Assembly (NCBI GenBank): GCA_943737045.1
Contig: CALSFV010000246.1
Span: 124,001 to 188,000, forward strand
Direction of reading: 5' to 3'
DNA length: 64,000 nt
Source of the DNA: Parapristionchus giblindavisi
Lineage: Eukaryota > Nematoda > Chromadorea > Rhabditida > Diplogasteridae
Shown: piece after piece, positions 51,812 to 63,468 of the stretch
How the letters are laid out: each line of letters starts with the position of its first letter
Numbering within the stretch: position 1 is the first letter of the stretch
Program-made: the position numbers and the translations under genes
The notes under the pieces: generated by a model
The model's database searches: none
What the model was told of the DNA's origin: nothing
The model's input: the letters and a program-made list of their open reading frames with translations, nothing else

Positions 51812-54093
51812 ATGGAACTAGATGAAGGTAGAATTGTGTCTACAATCAAAGCGTATCATGATCTTGCGAAGGTAATGGAGAATCGTTCGAAGATATTGTC
51901 GGTGAGTAATTTTTATCGTCCATGTAAAAATTATTATATCATGAACGGTGTGAATGGATCTGAATAGATCAAAATCAAACGGGATTGTGAGCGATTTGTC
52001 CATTTTCGTTATTTTTCTTTCTTTTCATTGTTTTTTCTCTCCTTCGAGTCTACTGTAAATAATTCAGGCCAAAATATTGCCATTGCAAAAATATTGCTTT
52101 GATGAATAAGTTGCTCCCATAAACAAAAATGAAAGTGGCCGGCTAATTTATTCAGCGTATACTCAGGTGTTTGAATCCATGCATGATTCAAGTAAAATTC
52201 GTGCAATTAATGACATGATCTAGCATGGAATATACTCGAATCATGCATGGATTATCCGAGATCATGCATGGATTCTGTCATTCCATGTAAGATCACGGAA
52301 AATTCGTGTATGATCACGGAAGATCCAAGCATGATTACGAACCACGGATATTCCATGCATGATCATGCATGGAATGCCGAATCATGCATGATTATACTTG
52401 TATTCGTGATCATGCAAGGATTTCAACACCAGTGTAAGCGGAACAATTTATTCATTATGGAAGCAATGATTTTTGTTAAATGGCAATATTTTGACCTGAT
52501 TTCCGTCAATGTAGTGGATTCGAAGGAGAGAAAAACAATGAAAAGAAAGAAAAATAACAAAATGGCAGGATCGCTCACAATCCCGCTTGATCGGCCTGAT
52601 CCATTCCACTGACAATGAGATTTTCGCGCAAGTTTGTCGTAAGTAGCAACAACGGTGCTAGTTGCCTGCAAATTGCTTCGAAACGGTTAGGCCTTTGGGC
52701 AACAACGAAACAATTTACTCGCAATTTATAAATTATTGCATATGTGTGGCAATTCACAGAGAATCTGGTGCAAGCTTGCCGCAAGTATCGGTCGAACTTA
52801 CGGGGAATGTCGCCGCAATCTTACCCAACCCTTGCCAAACTCAAACTTGCCCGACACAAAACAAGTAAAATATAATTTGCCGGCAACTTGTTTCATCCTT
52901 GCTCTATAAACAGAGCAAGGATGAAACAAATAACCGGCAATTAATCCTAAACTGAGCTCTAAAGCAACAACGAAGCAAGTTGCAAGTAAGTTGCTTTGAA
53001 ACTGTCGTCGTGAAGGCAACAACGGAGCAATTTATTCGCAATTCGCTAGACTTTTGAATGTTTGCGGCAAGCTTGCACCAGATTCTCTGTGTTACGCGCC
53101 AATCCATGTCGGATCCATTCACATCGTTCATGATACAATGATTTTTAGATGCACGATACATATATTTTGCATGGTCAATGAGCAATGAAGTTTCATATTG
53201 GTGATAGTCATGCTTTTATAGGACAATAATTTTCTAAATACTGCCGCACAATTAATATCCGATAAGAGACCACGAGTTGTTAATAGAATTTCACAAGTAC
53301 TCCTTACCCTTACCGAGAGAGAAGAGGACGCTGTACTATTGAAAGATGCTCAAAATCTTCGCAGTTCCATTGGTAGTGCATCTGAACAGGTCACACAATC
53401 TTGTTAAATTACTTTTTTTATTTATATACATTCAGATGTTTCCTCCGATATTATTACACAATCTTCTCACACTATCTTCTCGTATTCATGTATCTTCTGA
53501 AACGTAAGAATATATGGTATTCACTGGATTAATCGATATCTTATTTATAGAAGAAGTCGTAAGATGGATAATAATAAAAGAAGTCGTCGTTTCGTTCATC
53601 ATAAGTCGCTTGAATTATCTTTTATTCTAACTCCTTTCAATGATGATATTCGATTATGTGTGGAGAAGAAGAGTGTTACGACGAAGGGTGTCATTTCTGT
53701 ATCTATGGATAATGATAAAGGTTTAGTTCAATTGAGAATTACTCCGTCTCTTGCTCACCAGGTATAGGCTCATAGTTGAGAATCTAATCGATTTTGTATA
53801 ATATTGACAGGTAATCGTGAAGATGTTGTTTGATAGTGGAACAGGAAGAGTAGAAAGAGTTGTGAAGAATGAAAGAGGAAATGAAGAATTATGGGAAATG
53901 AATCGTGAAGATGTTGTTGCACCTATCTTACCTCAATATATTGAAGAAGTATATCAGTCTCAACTTTTAATATTTATATGTATGATTGATATTTAAGGTT
54001 GATCCATCAAAAGAAAGTTGTGCTGTTATTCCGAGTGATCATATTACATCGAATGGTGGATGGATTTCATCAATTACGTCATACTTCTGGTGA
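51812..54093 (+). CDS. Unknown 256-aa protein
   Basis: Exons: 51812-51901, 53222-53389, 53436-53503, 53551-53761, 53811-53948, 53998-54093, all joining in frame. It starts MELDEGRIVSTIKAYHDLAK. The first half is helical and charged (DKRPRVVNRISQVLLTL). A basic patch (TRRSRKMDNNKRSRRF) is followed by a probable beta-rich domain (LSFILTPFNDDIRLCVEKKS, GVISVSMDNDKGLVQLRITP). It ends SITSYFW. There is no signal peptide or membrane segment. I cannot assign a family. The first intron (51902-53221) is made of repeats; the others are about 45 nt. Consistent phase across six exons argues for a real, functioning gene. Confidence 0.75.
52205..52430. repeat. Degenerate ATCATGCATGGA array
   Basis: About ten copies or near copies of 'gatcatgcatggat', 'aatcatgcatgg' and 'gatcacggaa', irregularly spaced. 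The core ATGCAT and CATG are self-complementary, so the array can pair with itself in many registers. Confidence 0.6.
52752..53093. mobile_element. AAGCTTGC-TIR MITE, complete copy
   Basis: The ends CACAGAGAATCTGGTGCAAG and inverse enclose GCTTGCCGC arms. Central hairpin 'catccttgctctataaacagagcaaggatg'. 342 bp, about the same as the truncated copy at 17821-18117 plus its missing end. Confidence 0.85.
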
Positions 54094-54503
54094 TTAGCAT
54101 TGCATTCATTACTCATCCCTATATAGTCTTTTCCTTTTAAAAAAATCAATAACTACATTTTTCATACATGAAGTTTGGTTTTTTATGTCCATTCCTGAAA
54201 GTAGATGTTTAATCATTTTGTTGGTATTGTAATGGTATTATTCGGGATGAATCTCATAACGGGCTTATGTAATTCATCTCGATTGTTTTCATTCGATCTC
54301 TCGCTATTCATCTCTTTTTGTACACTATGATGATGATGATCCTTTACTCGTTCAATATGTACTCATTATTCAATAAATATGTATAAAGTTTCGAGGTATT
54401 ATTTTAGTTCAACTAAATGAGTTGTTGCCTCTTTATCTTATCTGGATTTCCGTGAAGGAATATGTCAATATTATTTTGAACTGCGATATGTTTGTGATTG
54501 TAG
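54094..54503. other. Intergenic, orphan gene to UTP4
   Basis: 410 bp of AT-rich DNA in head-to-tail orientation. 'gtgattgtag' ends directly at the UTP4 start codon and could be a trans-splice acceptor. Nothing else recognised. Confidence 0.4.
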
Positions 54504-57500
54504 ATGGATTTAACGATTGAAGAATGGCGAGGTAGTAGGGTTGATTCCCTACCCATCACTGCACTTTCTATTCATCCTAAGTTAGGAATTGCAATGATCA
54601 TTAGGAAGAATGGAGGGTTAGAATATATTGTATCACTTTGATGTAGTTTTATGAATGTTTGTAGAGAGAAAGAAGATATAATTGATCAAGTGAATATGCG
54701 ATGTGAATGGATGGGTGTACGTGAAAGAAGATTCTCAATTGGTGCTAAGATAGAAGATGTTGAATGGATTGGTGATAATGCTGTTGTATGTTGTCTTGAT
54801 GGAAGAATAGCTGTTATGAATGCACATTCATCATCTATCCATGTAAGTGTAGTTCTCTCAATCTCATCCTCTACTTGATTCATTCAGTTTACTCAAATAG
54901 CACCATGTGCTCTCTTCTCAATTACTCCACTCGATTCATCTATTGCTCTTCTTATCTCTCATACATCCCAATTATACTATGTCAATATTGATTCAATAAG
55001 TGTCATTAAGTATGAACTATTCAAATCTTAAATATTAATTTATTTAATTTGAGAAGTGTCTCGATTGGAGTAGATACGAGGCTATTTTCATTGACAGCAA
55101 GAGGAGATAACGTAAGTTACCTTTTCATCCCCTCATAAAAAAGAGAGATATTATCTACATATCTAATCGTGATGGTTTGAAATGGATATAATGAATGTGT
55201 TGATTGTAGGTGGCAATTGGAGCACTTGATGGAGTATGGATAGTGAATGGAAAAGGATATGAAAAGAAGGAATTGAGATTGGGTAGAAATGATGGAGATA
55301 GATTGGGAAGTATTGTATGGAGTGTATCATTCATTAATGATGATACTCTTGCTAGTGGGGATTCTACTGGTACTATTTCTATTTGGAATATAGTCAAAGG
55401 ATCGCTTATTACGGTATATACATATTTAATATATGTATTGTATAAGTATTGTATACAGTCGGTCTGTCGTCATCAAGCAGATATTCTATGTCTCACTGTA
55501 CTCGAAGGAAAGATATACGCTGCTGGTGTTGATCCAAGTATTCTTATTCTTCAACAAATGGTATACTTATTTTAATGTATTTATCTATCTCTTAGAGATA
55601 GTATTATCGTCATTAAGATAATCATATAGTACAATACAGCAGAATCCCCCCCCCCCATTGACTTTGGATCCCCTCTGTCTCTTCTATTTTTTACGCTGTG
55701 AACAATGAATATAAGTTATTCAAATTGTTTGAGTTTTTTTTTCCAGATTTAGCACAGAGCGATTGGAGCTTTATAAATTACGTAGCTCCAGAAAAATATT
55801 GAAAATATGAATTTTTCCATGTCAATGGGGGATTGTGCTGTACTGTATACATTATAGTCGAATGGAGAATGGAAAGATACATGTTGTAAAAGGATCGTAA
55901 CTCGAGATGTTCGTGTTCTTCATTCATGGTCTGATAGAGTGTATGGAGCTGGATCTGATAATGAAGTATTTCGTGTATTTCCTAAACCATCAATCATACC
56001 CATTGGACAACATGTATCTTATACATTCATTCTATTTTCATATAACTTTTATTCGTATAGAAATGCATTGATTCATCTGGACGTCTTACTTTAATCACCA
56101 ATATTAATCATGTACAAGTATGGAGTACTTCATCATCTCCTCCCTCATTCATTGCTCAAATTCATTCTCCATATAATCTCCCCATCTGTTCAGCGTATAT
56201 TATTAATCACTCTAAAATAATAGTAATATATTTGTTTGAGTGCTATTTCTCAAGACGGAGATGTAATTGGTATATCATGTAGAGAAGGAACCTTCCTCTA
56301 TTCCCTTACTTGTGGTAGAGTTGAGAAGATGCTTAGATCATTACCTTCATCATCTCTAATTGTATTCAACCAATCATATTTATACATGGTTGAAGATAAT
56401 AAGGTTCATCTCATTATTTATTTCATTTTTAAATTTGTTTTTGTTAGTGTCTAAGAGAGACTTTCTGTCTCAAGCGACATTCTTGGCACTTGGTCAAAAA
56501 AGTGATATGAACCGATCGGGCCCAAATTGTGCACAGTTGTAGTATGGGGTAGCATGAGCTCACAGACGGAGTTTGGGTTCGTCGTATCTGCACCCTCGCT
56601 AAATAACGTAAGTTCGATAAAATGGCATCAAAATTTCAAAGTTTACGGATTCGTTAGATATGTTTATACGACGAAGGGTCATCCCGATCCAAAATCGTGA
56701 GACCCAGATAAATTTTTGTTTAAAGCACACAATAATATTAGCGAGGGTGCAGATATGACAAACCCAAATTCCGTCTGTGAGCTTATGTCATCCCATACTA
56801 CAACTGTGCACAATTTGGGCCCGATCGGTTTATATCACTTTTTTGCCAAGTGCCAAGCCATAGGCAAAATATGTTCACTGAGTGAGATAGTCTCTCCTAA
56901 ATCATTTTGTCATAGGTTTATCGTGTCGATTTGAGGAAGGAAGATTGGAAACGTGAAAATATATTCAAATCTGGTTAGTTATTTTGATTTAGTTTGAATG
57001 AATTAACGGTTTGATTTGAGATGATGAATTCATAATAAGTCATATATCAATTTGTCCATCATCTAAATGGATGTCATTGATTACATCTCGTTCTCAATGT
57101 ATTCGTATATCACTCAATACACTTACATCTTGTACAATCAATGTTCCACTTCCTATCGATTCTTGTTTCTCTTCATCCAATTCATTATTCATTCTATCTT
57201 GTCACACGCATTCTGTATCATTACCTTCTTTATACGAAGTGTTACCTAATAGTAATAATGCATCTAATTCCTATTCATCTCGTGATATCTTCCAATTCTC
57301 TTCCATTTCATCTATTCGTTCATCTCCTCTTGGAGTTCTTTGTTCCTCTGATGAGTCAATGTGGTCACTCTTGACTAATTCATCTAAAGTCTTCACATCT
57401 CCTCAATTCATAAATCATAGTTGTAATGGTATGGAAAGACACATTCCTTCAGTTGGTTCATATTCAAATACGATTAGAGTAAATTCATCTATTCTATCTT

Positions 57501-57547
57501 CTCCTTCTGTTCTTCCATTTAAGAGTAAGCGTTATGGAATGCAGTAA
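54504..57547 (+). CDS. UTP4: UTP4/cirhin, small-subunit processome WD40 protein
   Basis: Nucleolar component of the t-UTP (UtpA) subcomplex needed for pre-18S rRNA processing. Exons: 54504-54616, 54665-54842, 54888-55009, 55054-55111, 55210-55413, 55459-55560, 55858-56013, 56061-56194, 56241-56403, 56916-56973, 57021-57547; in frame to 604 residues, somewhat shorter than the 686 of the human protein. Diagnostic segments: IVWSVSFINDDTLASGDSTG (human: IVWGVAFL.DGT), GTISIWN, CRHQADILCL, VTRDVRVLHSWSDRVYGAGS (human: HTHDVRTVAHSP.ALISGG), and the C-terminus LPFKSKRYGMQ (human: LPPPIKKKKFGT). Two introns carry MITEs (55637-55840, 56452-56903). The serine-rich stretch around residues 450 to 550 is a peculiarity of this copy. 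Confidence 0.87.
55637..55840. mobile_element. 204-bp MITE in UTP4 intron, TA duplication
   Basis: CAGCAGAATCCCCC... / ...GGGGGATTGTGCTG with TA on both sides (55635-55636, 55841-55842). The left end has an expanded C-run (13 C against 5 in the right arm). Non-coding. Confidence 0.85.
56452..56903. mobile_element. 450-bp palindromic MITE in UTP4 intron, copy 1
   Basis: Arms: 'gcacttggtcaaaaaagtga' against its inverse at about 56840, and 'gcccaaattgtgcacagttg' against 56795-56820. The loop is near 56590-56740. A second copy starts at 63469 and runs off the window. Confidence 0.85.
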
Positions 57548-57776
57548 TTGTTGTTATCTTTATCTGTTTCTGAACTCTTTATTGTTATTCCTTGTTATTG
57601 TTGATGATAAAATTCTGTTGAAATGAATGAAGGATGTAATGTACATTATATAAATTAGTTGTTCGTCGTATGTAGACTAGTGGTCTTCTTCAACTCTTCC
57701 CTCTCTTCTTCCTCTTCGATCCAATTCTATTACTACGCTTCTTCTTCCTTCTTTGCCCCTCCTCACACTTCACACC
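57548..57776. other. Intergenic, UTP4 to CUB/LDLa gene
   Basis: 229 bp, head to tail; pyrimidine-rich just before the next ATG. No feature recognised. Confidence 0.35.
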
Positions 57777-59187
57777 ATGTCATTTTCGTTTTATATTATA
57801 TTCTCGATATTCTTTGTAAATGTTTCTACCAACAAATGCGGGGGAGTAATTAAAGAAGAAAGACAAGTAGATGGAGCTATTATTTCCCCTCAATTATCTC
57901 CTTCTAATAAAATGAACTGTGAATGGTTAATTGAGACAGATGAGAGTCATACTGTGAGTGATATACCTATCTATCTCTCAACAATCTATCTGTAGATATC
58001 TCTATCGTGGAGTCAATTCGACCTAATGAATGCATCATCCAATAGTAAGCAATGTCTTCATTCATATGTTCAACTTATCTGGACTGACAGGTGTTATGGG
58101 ACATGCATACGAATACTAATATCTTAATATAGATCGGGTATAATGCATCCGTCCATGCGAATGTGTGGAAGTGATCTACCTAAATCAATAAGAAGTTTAC
58201 AACAGCACGTTAAAGTTGTATTAGTTAGCGAGAGAAATGATCGATTGTACAAAGGATTTACTCTCAAGTATCACATTATATCAGAAGGTAAGAGGGATGA
58301 AGAACTGATCGAATTATCGATTAGATATTTGAAGAGAATGTAGGACCATCAGATGAATGTTATGAAGAGACGAGTGGAAGTTTATCCGGCACTATAACAA
58401 GTCCTGGATGGCCTCATTATTTTTATCCCAATATAACTTGCCAATGGCTCATTAGAGTTCAACCTCATCATATAATTCTACTCCAACCTCTATATGTCCA
58501 TCTCAATTCTGCATTTGGTATTTTCTTTATTCAAATTGTAAGATATTAATCAATTATAGAAGAATGTGATAAGGTTCACTTGCTTATCATGGATGGTTAT
58601 CGATTTAATTCATCATATCAATCAACAACTCAAGTAACACGATTTTGTGGCCCACAAAGTAATTATGGAGATGATAACACTTCATCATATTTATCCAACT
58701 CTAATCGATTACTCATAATGTAATATTCATCATTTGTACAACGAATAGCACACTCTTTCACTAGATTTCGTTCTGATGATAGAATTATAATGAATGGAGA
58801 AAGATTTGGATTCAAGCTTTCATGGACAGCGATAGATTCAATATCTGACAATGACAATTGTCCATCTGTCAAATGTGCATCACCAATCTGTATAGAGAGT
58901 CAACAGGGAATGTGCTCCAATAGAGCTACTCTGTGTATCAATTCATCTCTATCTTGTGATGGTATCACTTCATATCTCATCCTATGTATTCTCTTTTCTT
59001 AACAGGAAATGCTGATTGTCCATTCTCCGACTTCTCAGATGAAAAAGGTTGTGCATGGAGAGAGATGACATTCATAACAATCATTTGCTCATCTCTAATA
59101 TCTTGTATTCTTCTTATAGTTATGTGCACGGAAAAACATCGACGAACTACTAAAGCCATGAACATTGCATCTAGTTCATACCGATAG
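57777..59187 (+). CDS. CUB-CUB-LDLa single-pass membrane protein
   Basis: Exons: 57777-57953, 57996-58090, 58133-58287, 58344-58517, 58560-58719, 58765-58961, 59006-59187; in frame to 379 residues. A signal peptide (MSFSFYIIFSIFFVNVS) is followed by two CUB domains (CGGVIKEERQVDGAIISPQ...; GSLSGTITSPGWPHYFYPN, then CEWL/CQWLI and FGFKLSWTAI endings). Next is an LDL-receptor class A module (CASPICIESQQGMC, LCINSSLSCDG, DCPFSDFSDEKGC with the acidic calcium box). A membrane helix (ITIICSSLISCILLIVMC) and a short basic tail end the protein. The layout recalls NETO-type receptor auxiliaries and nematode SOL/LEV-10 relatives. The short tail has no obvious PDZ ligand, so the family member is not named. 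Confidence 0.88.
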
Positions 59188-59259
59188 TAAATCGATAAAT
59201 ACCTTTATTCAGTTTTCAATTATATAATCAACCTATAATAATACTATATTTTGAAACAG

Positions 59260-62200
59260 CTAACTATTAGCAGCTTTTTCTATATCATAGATAGATTTAG
59301 GACATGATTGAGTAAGAACTGTTACAGTATCACCTTCTTCCACCAATAAATCATCTTCTATTCTCATACCAATTCCATGGAATTCTTTCTTGATCAAATC
59401 ATTATCTCTTCTTATATAGATGCCAGGTTCTATAGTGAAAACGGTCTAAAATGATATGAACCATTTTGAACCATAGATACTAGATACTCAAGCAACTCTC
59501 TTTCCATCTAATTTTTCAACAGTAACCGTGGCTAAATATGGGTCTAAATTCTCCTGATTCTTCTAATTAGGTTTAAAATATTCAAAACGTTCAAAATAGA
59601 TTCAAACAACTTCTGATTAGATTCCAAATTCACACCTTTTTTGATTTTTCTTTTTTTTTGATTTCTTATTGTTACTCAAAGCGGTTTGCCTGAGTCCCAG
59701 GTAACAACTTCAGGGTTGTGCGGAAAATTTTCCGGTTTTTCCGACCCCTTTTCGGCAAATTTTCCGACCGGAAAATTTTCCGAAAAAATACCGGAAAAAT
59801 TAAATGCTGTACAATGTAAAAAAATACACATCAAAAACAAAATTTGAAGATTTTCGAGTGATTTTTATCTGACCCGTCATAGTTCTGACCCATGAAGCGG
59901 TAATAATGATCAACAATCACGTATATAGCGTTGTTGCTCTTATTTAACTCCTAGGATTCTAAGCTTCACTTTGTTCGTTTACATATTTTTGGATGATTAT
60001 TATCAGTTGTGTGTTGCTACATCATTTTTGATCATAACAATGTCCGCTTTGATCGTTTCCGAAAGTAATTGTTTGATAAAACAAACGAAAATGTGTTTTA
60101 CAGAAATTTTCCGGTTTTTTTCTCTCGATTTTTTCCGGTATTTTAGGCCGGAAAAAATTTCCGAAATATTTTTTCCGCACAACCCTGATATCAACACGTT
60201 AGAATTTTGTACGGGTTTTTTTTTGAGAAATAACTACTTTATGAGAGGAATCGCCAGAGGTTCGACCACCCCCGGCGGTAGAAATTTCGACCCCCTGAAA
60301 ATTTCAGATTAAGTACTTTGAACGATGCTCTATCGAACTGCGCTTTCCGAATTTGCATATCTGTTCTCATTTTCGAGTAGTGGTAGGTCAAAGTTGGCAG
60401 GTACGGTATTTTTGGCTCGAATGTGCGTCAGAAAAATGATCATAACTCCGTTCAAAATAATGATAGACACTTTTCCAAAAAAAGCATCGAAAGAGGAGAT
60501 CTTGCGCAACATTTCTCAGTTGGTGACGTCATTTTTCGACCATGCTCCGGTGCTGGGCGGTCGGTTTTATGAAAAAGTGACTTAACTTTCCTAATCGGAA
60601 AAAGTGCACTTTTCTTCTATGCGCGGTTTGTTGCACCCATATGTGTCTAAAAATGACCCAAGTTTCAGAGGATTTCCGAATTGGAAAAAAAAAGGCGTTG
60701 ATTTTAGTGACGCGACCTCGGACCTGTCAAAGGAAAGAACGGCTTATTCCTTTATCAAGAAACAGCAAAGGAGCTTAAATGACTCAAAAACATCCGAAAA
60801 AGCATTACGAGCTCAAAATACCCATATACGGCAGTTTTTTGAAACACAAAATCACCGAGTTCCGAAAAATTTGAAAAAAACCCATATTTTGCTTTTCCAC
60901 GTGGAAAAAACGTCTCAGTAATGTTAATTAATCTTTATAATATTTCTTATAATGTTTTTGAACATTTATGTTTTTGGAAGTGAAGGCCTACCTGCTCTTA
61001 GAGCCGAGATATCCGCCATCGAGATTACACGCGCGCGCCCCAACTCCGCGCGATGTGTTGCCATAAAATGAACGTTTTCCAGCTCAGAATGACTCAAAAC
61101 AACTTGTTTCATCATTCTTATCACGAAAAAATACCTTGGAACAAGTTTTCTGTGTCTGTAAAAATCAGCAAAAGATTTGGATCGAACCGGGGTTCGAACC
61201 CGCTCGGTGGTAAAGGTAAAGAGCTAAAGAGGTACCGCTCTAAAAACACCGAGCGGGTTCGAACCCCGGTTCGATCCAAATCTTTTGCTGATTTTTACAG
61301 ACACAGAAAACTTGTTCCAAGGTATTTTTTCGTGATAAGAATGATGAAACAAGTTGTTTTGAGTCATTCTGAGCTGGAAAACGTTCATTTTATGGCAACA
61401 CATCGCGCGGAGTTGGGGCGCGCGCGTGTAATCTCGATGGCGGATATCTCGGCTCTAAGAGCAGGTAGGCCTTCACTTCCAAAAACATAAATGTTCAAAA
61501 ACATTATAAGAAATATTATAAAGATTAATTAACATTACTGAAACGTTTTTTCCACGTGGAAAAGCAAAATATGGTTTTTTTTTTCAAATTTTTCGGAATT
61601 CGGTGATTTTGTGTTTCAAAAAACTGTCATATATGGGTATATTGAGCTCGTAATGTTTTTTCGGATGTTTTTGAGTCATTTTAGCTCCTTTGCTGTTTCT
61701 TGATAAAGGAATAAGCCGTTCTTTCCTTTGACAGGTCCGAGGTCGCGTAACTAAAATCAACGCTTTTTTTGCATTTCTCAAATTCTCTGAAACATACGCG
61801 GGCGGCATTGCCGCTAGCGACAATACCCACCCGATTTTGACACCAAACCCTCCCGATTTAGCCAAAATCCACTGAAAAATTGAAAACGATTTGGGCAAAA
61901 TTCACTCGAAAATTAAATTTTTGTGTCGAACCTTCCCGATTTTGGCACCTGACCCACCCGATTTTCATTTCCAGCGGCAATGCCCGCCCATGTATGCTCT
62001 GAAACTTGGGTCATTTTTAGACACATATGGGTGCAACAAAACGCGCATAGAAGAAAAGTGCACTTTTTCCTAATAGGAAAGTTACGCCACTTTTTCATAA
62101 AACCGACCGCCTCGCACCGGCGCATGGTCGGCAAATGACGTCATCAACTTGGGAAATGTTGCCCAAATTCTCCTCTTTCGATGCCTTTTTTGAAAAAATT

Positions 62201-63382
62201 TCTATCAATTTTGAACGCAGTTATGATCATTTTTCTGACGCACACTCGAGCCAAAAATACCGTACCAGCCAACTTTGACCGACCGCTACTCGAAAATGAG
62301 AGCAGATATGCAAATTCGGCCAACGCAGCTCGATAGAGCATCGTTAAAAGTACTTAATCTGAAATTTTCAGGGGGTCGAAATTTCTCCCGCCCCTCCGAA
62401 ACGGTCGATTTTCTCGCGATTCCTCTCTTATACTAATTCGACCACCCTGAGTACGTCTACATAATTGATCAGTGCTGAAAATTGATATCAGTTATGTTAT
62501 CACTTATAAACATCATTATCACCAAAAACGAATGGAAATAAATCACTGCGATATACATTATACGTAATAATGAAGATAGTTTCAAATCCAAATTTCCTAT
62601 TTTCACCTTGGAAAATCGATTTTAATTTTTCGCCGATACTTGAAACCTTCAAAGGCACCGAAAGTGATGTTTTATATGTTAATTGTGTTAGTCTGGATTT
62701 TTAAACACCATAGCATGAAAAATTAAAATCGATTATTCATCGTCAAAAGAGAAAATTTCGATTCGAAACCATTTTCAGCTTCTTCACCATAGTCTAATAT
62801 GTTACTACATATAAAGTATATCACAGTGGTTTATTTTCATTCGTTCTAAGCATGGTCGAAGTAATACAAAGCAGTTCTCTCCCATAAAAAAACATCCAAA
62901 ATTCTGGCGAATTGACTTCCTTGAAAATGTAAGAGATCTTCGTATTCTTACTCCTGGAGGCATTCTGATACTTCTTTTAATAGAAGGACTATCATGAACA
63001 TCTAATCCTAAATAATGTCCTACATGATGTAGAGAAATATCTTCAACCACCTCAAAATATTCAATACTGAGAATGAAAATTAAGTTTGAAAGAACGCTAC
63101 TTTCTGACGTTGACTGAGCGATATATTTTGTGAAAATATATTGGCTTCCTCCAATAGTTGATTAAGAAGATAATGCATTGAATCGAATAAACTGTTCAGA
63201 ACTAGATCACCTATAATATGATTCAACTAAATAAGAATGAATATTATTATATTACCACTCTTTGCTTCCTCAATCAGTGTTAATTGTACTGTTTCAAGTA
63301 TGTCATACAATACTCTTTGTGGTTGAGAGAATCTTCCATTCACAGGAAATACTCGAGAAATATCAGATAAATATCCATCCAT
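59260..63382 (-). CDS. XPNPEP3: Xaa-Pro aminopeptidase 3-like (M24B), 5' exons outside window
   Basis: A metallopeptidase of the pita-bread fold that removes N-terminal residues preceding proline; mitochondrial in animals. Visible exons (5' to 3'): 63382-63256, 63210-63101, 63050-62952, 59445-59260. They encode GYLSDISRVFPVNGRFS (metal-ligand aspartate region), LHHVGHYLGLDVHD (HxxGHxxGxxxHD metal site), FTIEPGIYI (metal-ligand glutamate), and GIGMRIEDDLLVEEG with the last ligand glutamate; it ends SCPKSIYDIEKAANS. All catalytic elements from the second aspartate on are intact. The 3.5-kb intron between the HHVGH and TIEPG exons is full of transposons. The next upstream exon is beyond the MITE at 63469, outside the window. 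Confidence 0.93.
59711..60187. mobile_element. 477-bp TIR element in XPNPEP3 intron
   Basis: CAGGGTTGTGCGGAAAATTT / inverse of CAGGGTTGTGCGGAAAAAAT. Inner copies of TTTTCCGG/CCGGAAAA are packed near both ends. No clear target duplication is seen (left taacaactt, right atatcaaca), so one flank may have been altered. Confidence 0.8.
61191..61266 (+). other. tRNA-like module at the apex of the 2.2-kb foldback
   Basis: The B-box GGTTCGAACCC occurs at 61191-61201 and 61256-61266 and is itself nearly palindromic. Between them are an A-box-like TGGTAAAGGTA (61208-61218, last base off consensus) and the stem 'agagc...gctct'. The strand is ambiguous because of the symmetry. Confidence 0.45.
61793..61996. 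mobile_element. 204-bp hAT-like MITE in the foldback's right arm
   Basis: CATACGCGGGCGGCATTGCC and the inverse of CATACATGGGCGGGCATTGC, with the exact 8-bp duplication ctctgaaa (61785-61792, 61997-62004). The uninterrupted left arm (about 60660-60675, inverted) has the octamer once. Confidence 0.93.
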
Positions 63383-63468
63383 CTAGTATCAAAAATACCA
63401 CACCAGAAAAAAAACAATCCAACATCTATGCAATTATTGAATATTTTACGAAAGAATGAAACATTTAT

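Larger units (their letters stand above)
51940..53145. mobile_element. Foldback in the orphan gene's first intron
   Basis: 'atcatgaacggtgtgaatgg' (51949) mirrors 'ccattcacatcgttcatgat' near 53120. Inner arms 51960-52110 pair with about 52450-52610. The loop holds a degenerate ATCATGCATGGA array (52205-52430). The right arm is interrupted by a segment that includes the MITE 52752-53093. Confidence 0.8.
60239..62431. mobile_element. 2.2-kb foldback in XPNPEP3 intron, almost loopless
   Basis: Arms of about 1 kb ('atgagaggaatcg' at 60241 mirrors 62411-62425) meet at 61222-61234, leaving a loop of a few tens of bases at most. The centre is a tRNA-like hairpin. The right arm is interrupted by a 204-bp element (61793-61996). 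Long mirrored ORFs (such as 61053-61490) are a consequence of the symmetry. Confidence 0.92.

Noticed and set aside
61053..61490. 145-codon open frame
   Set aside because: Lies symmetrically across the centre of a palindrome; both halves are the same DNA read on opposite strands.
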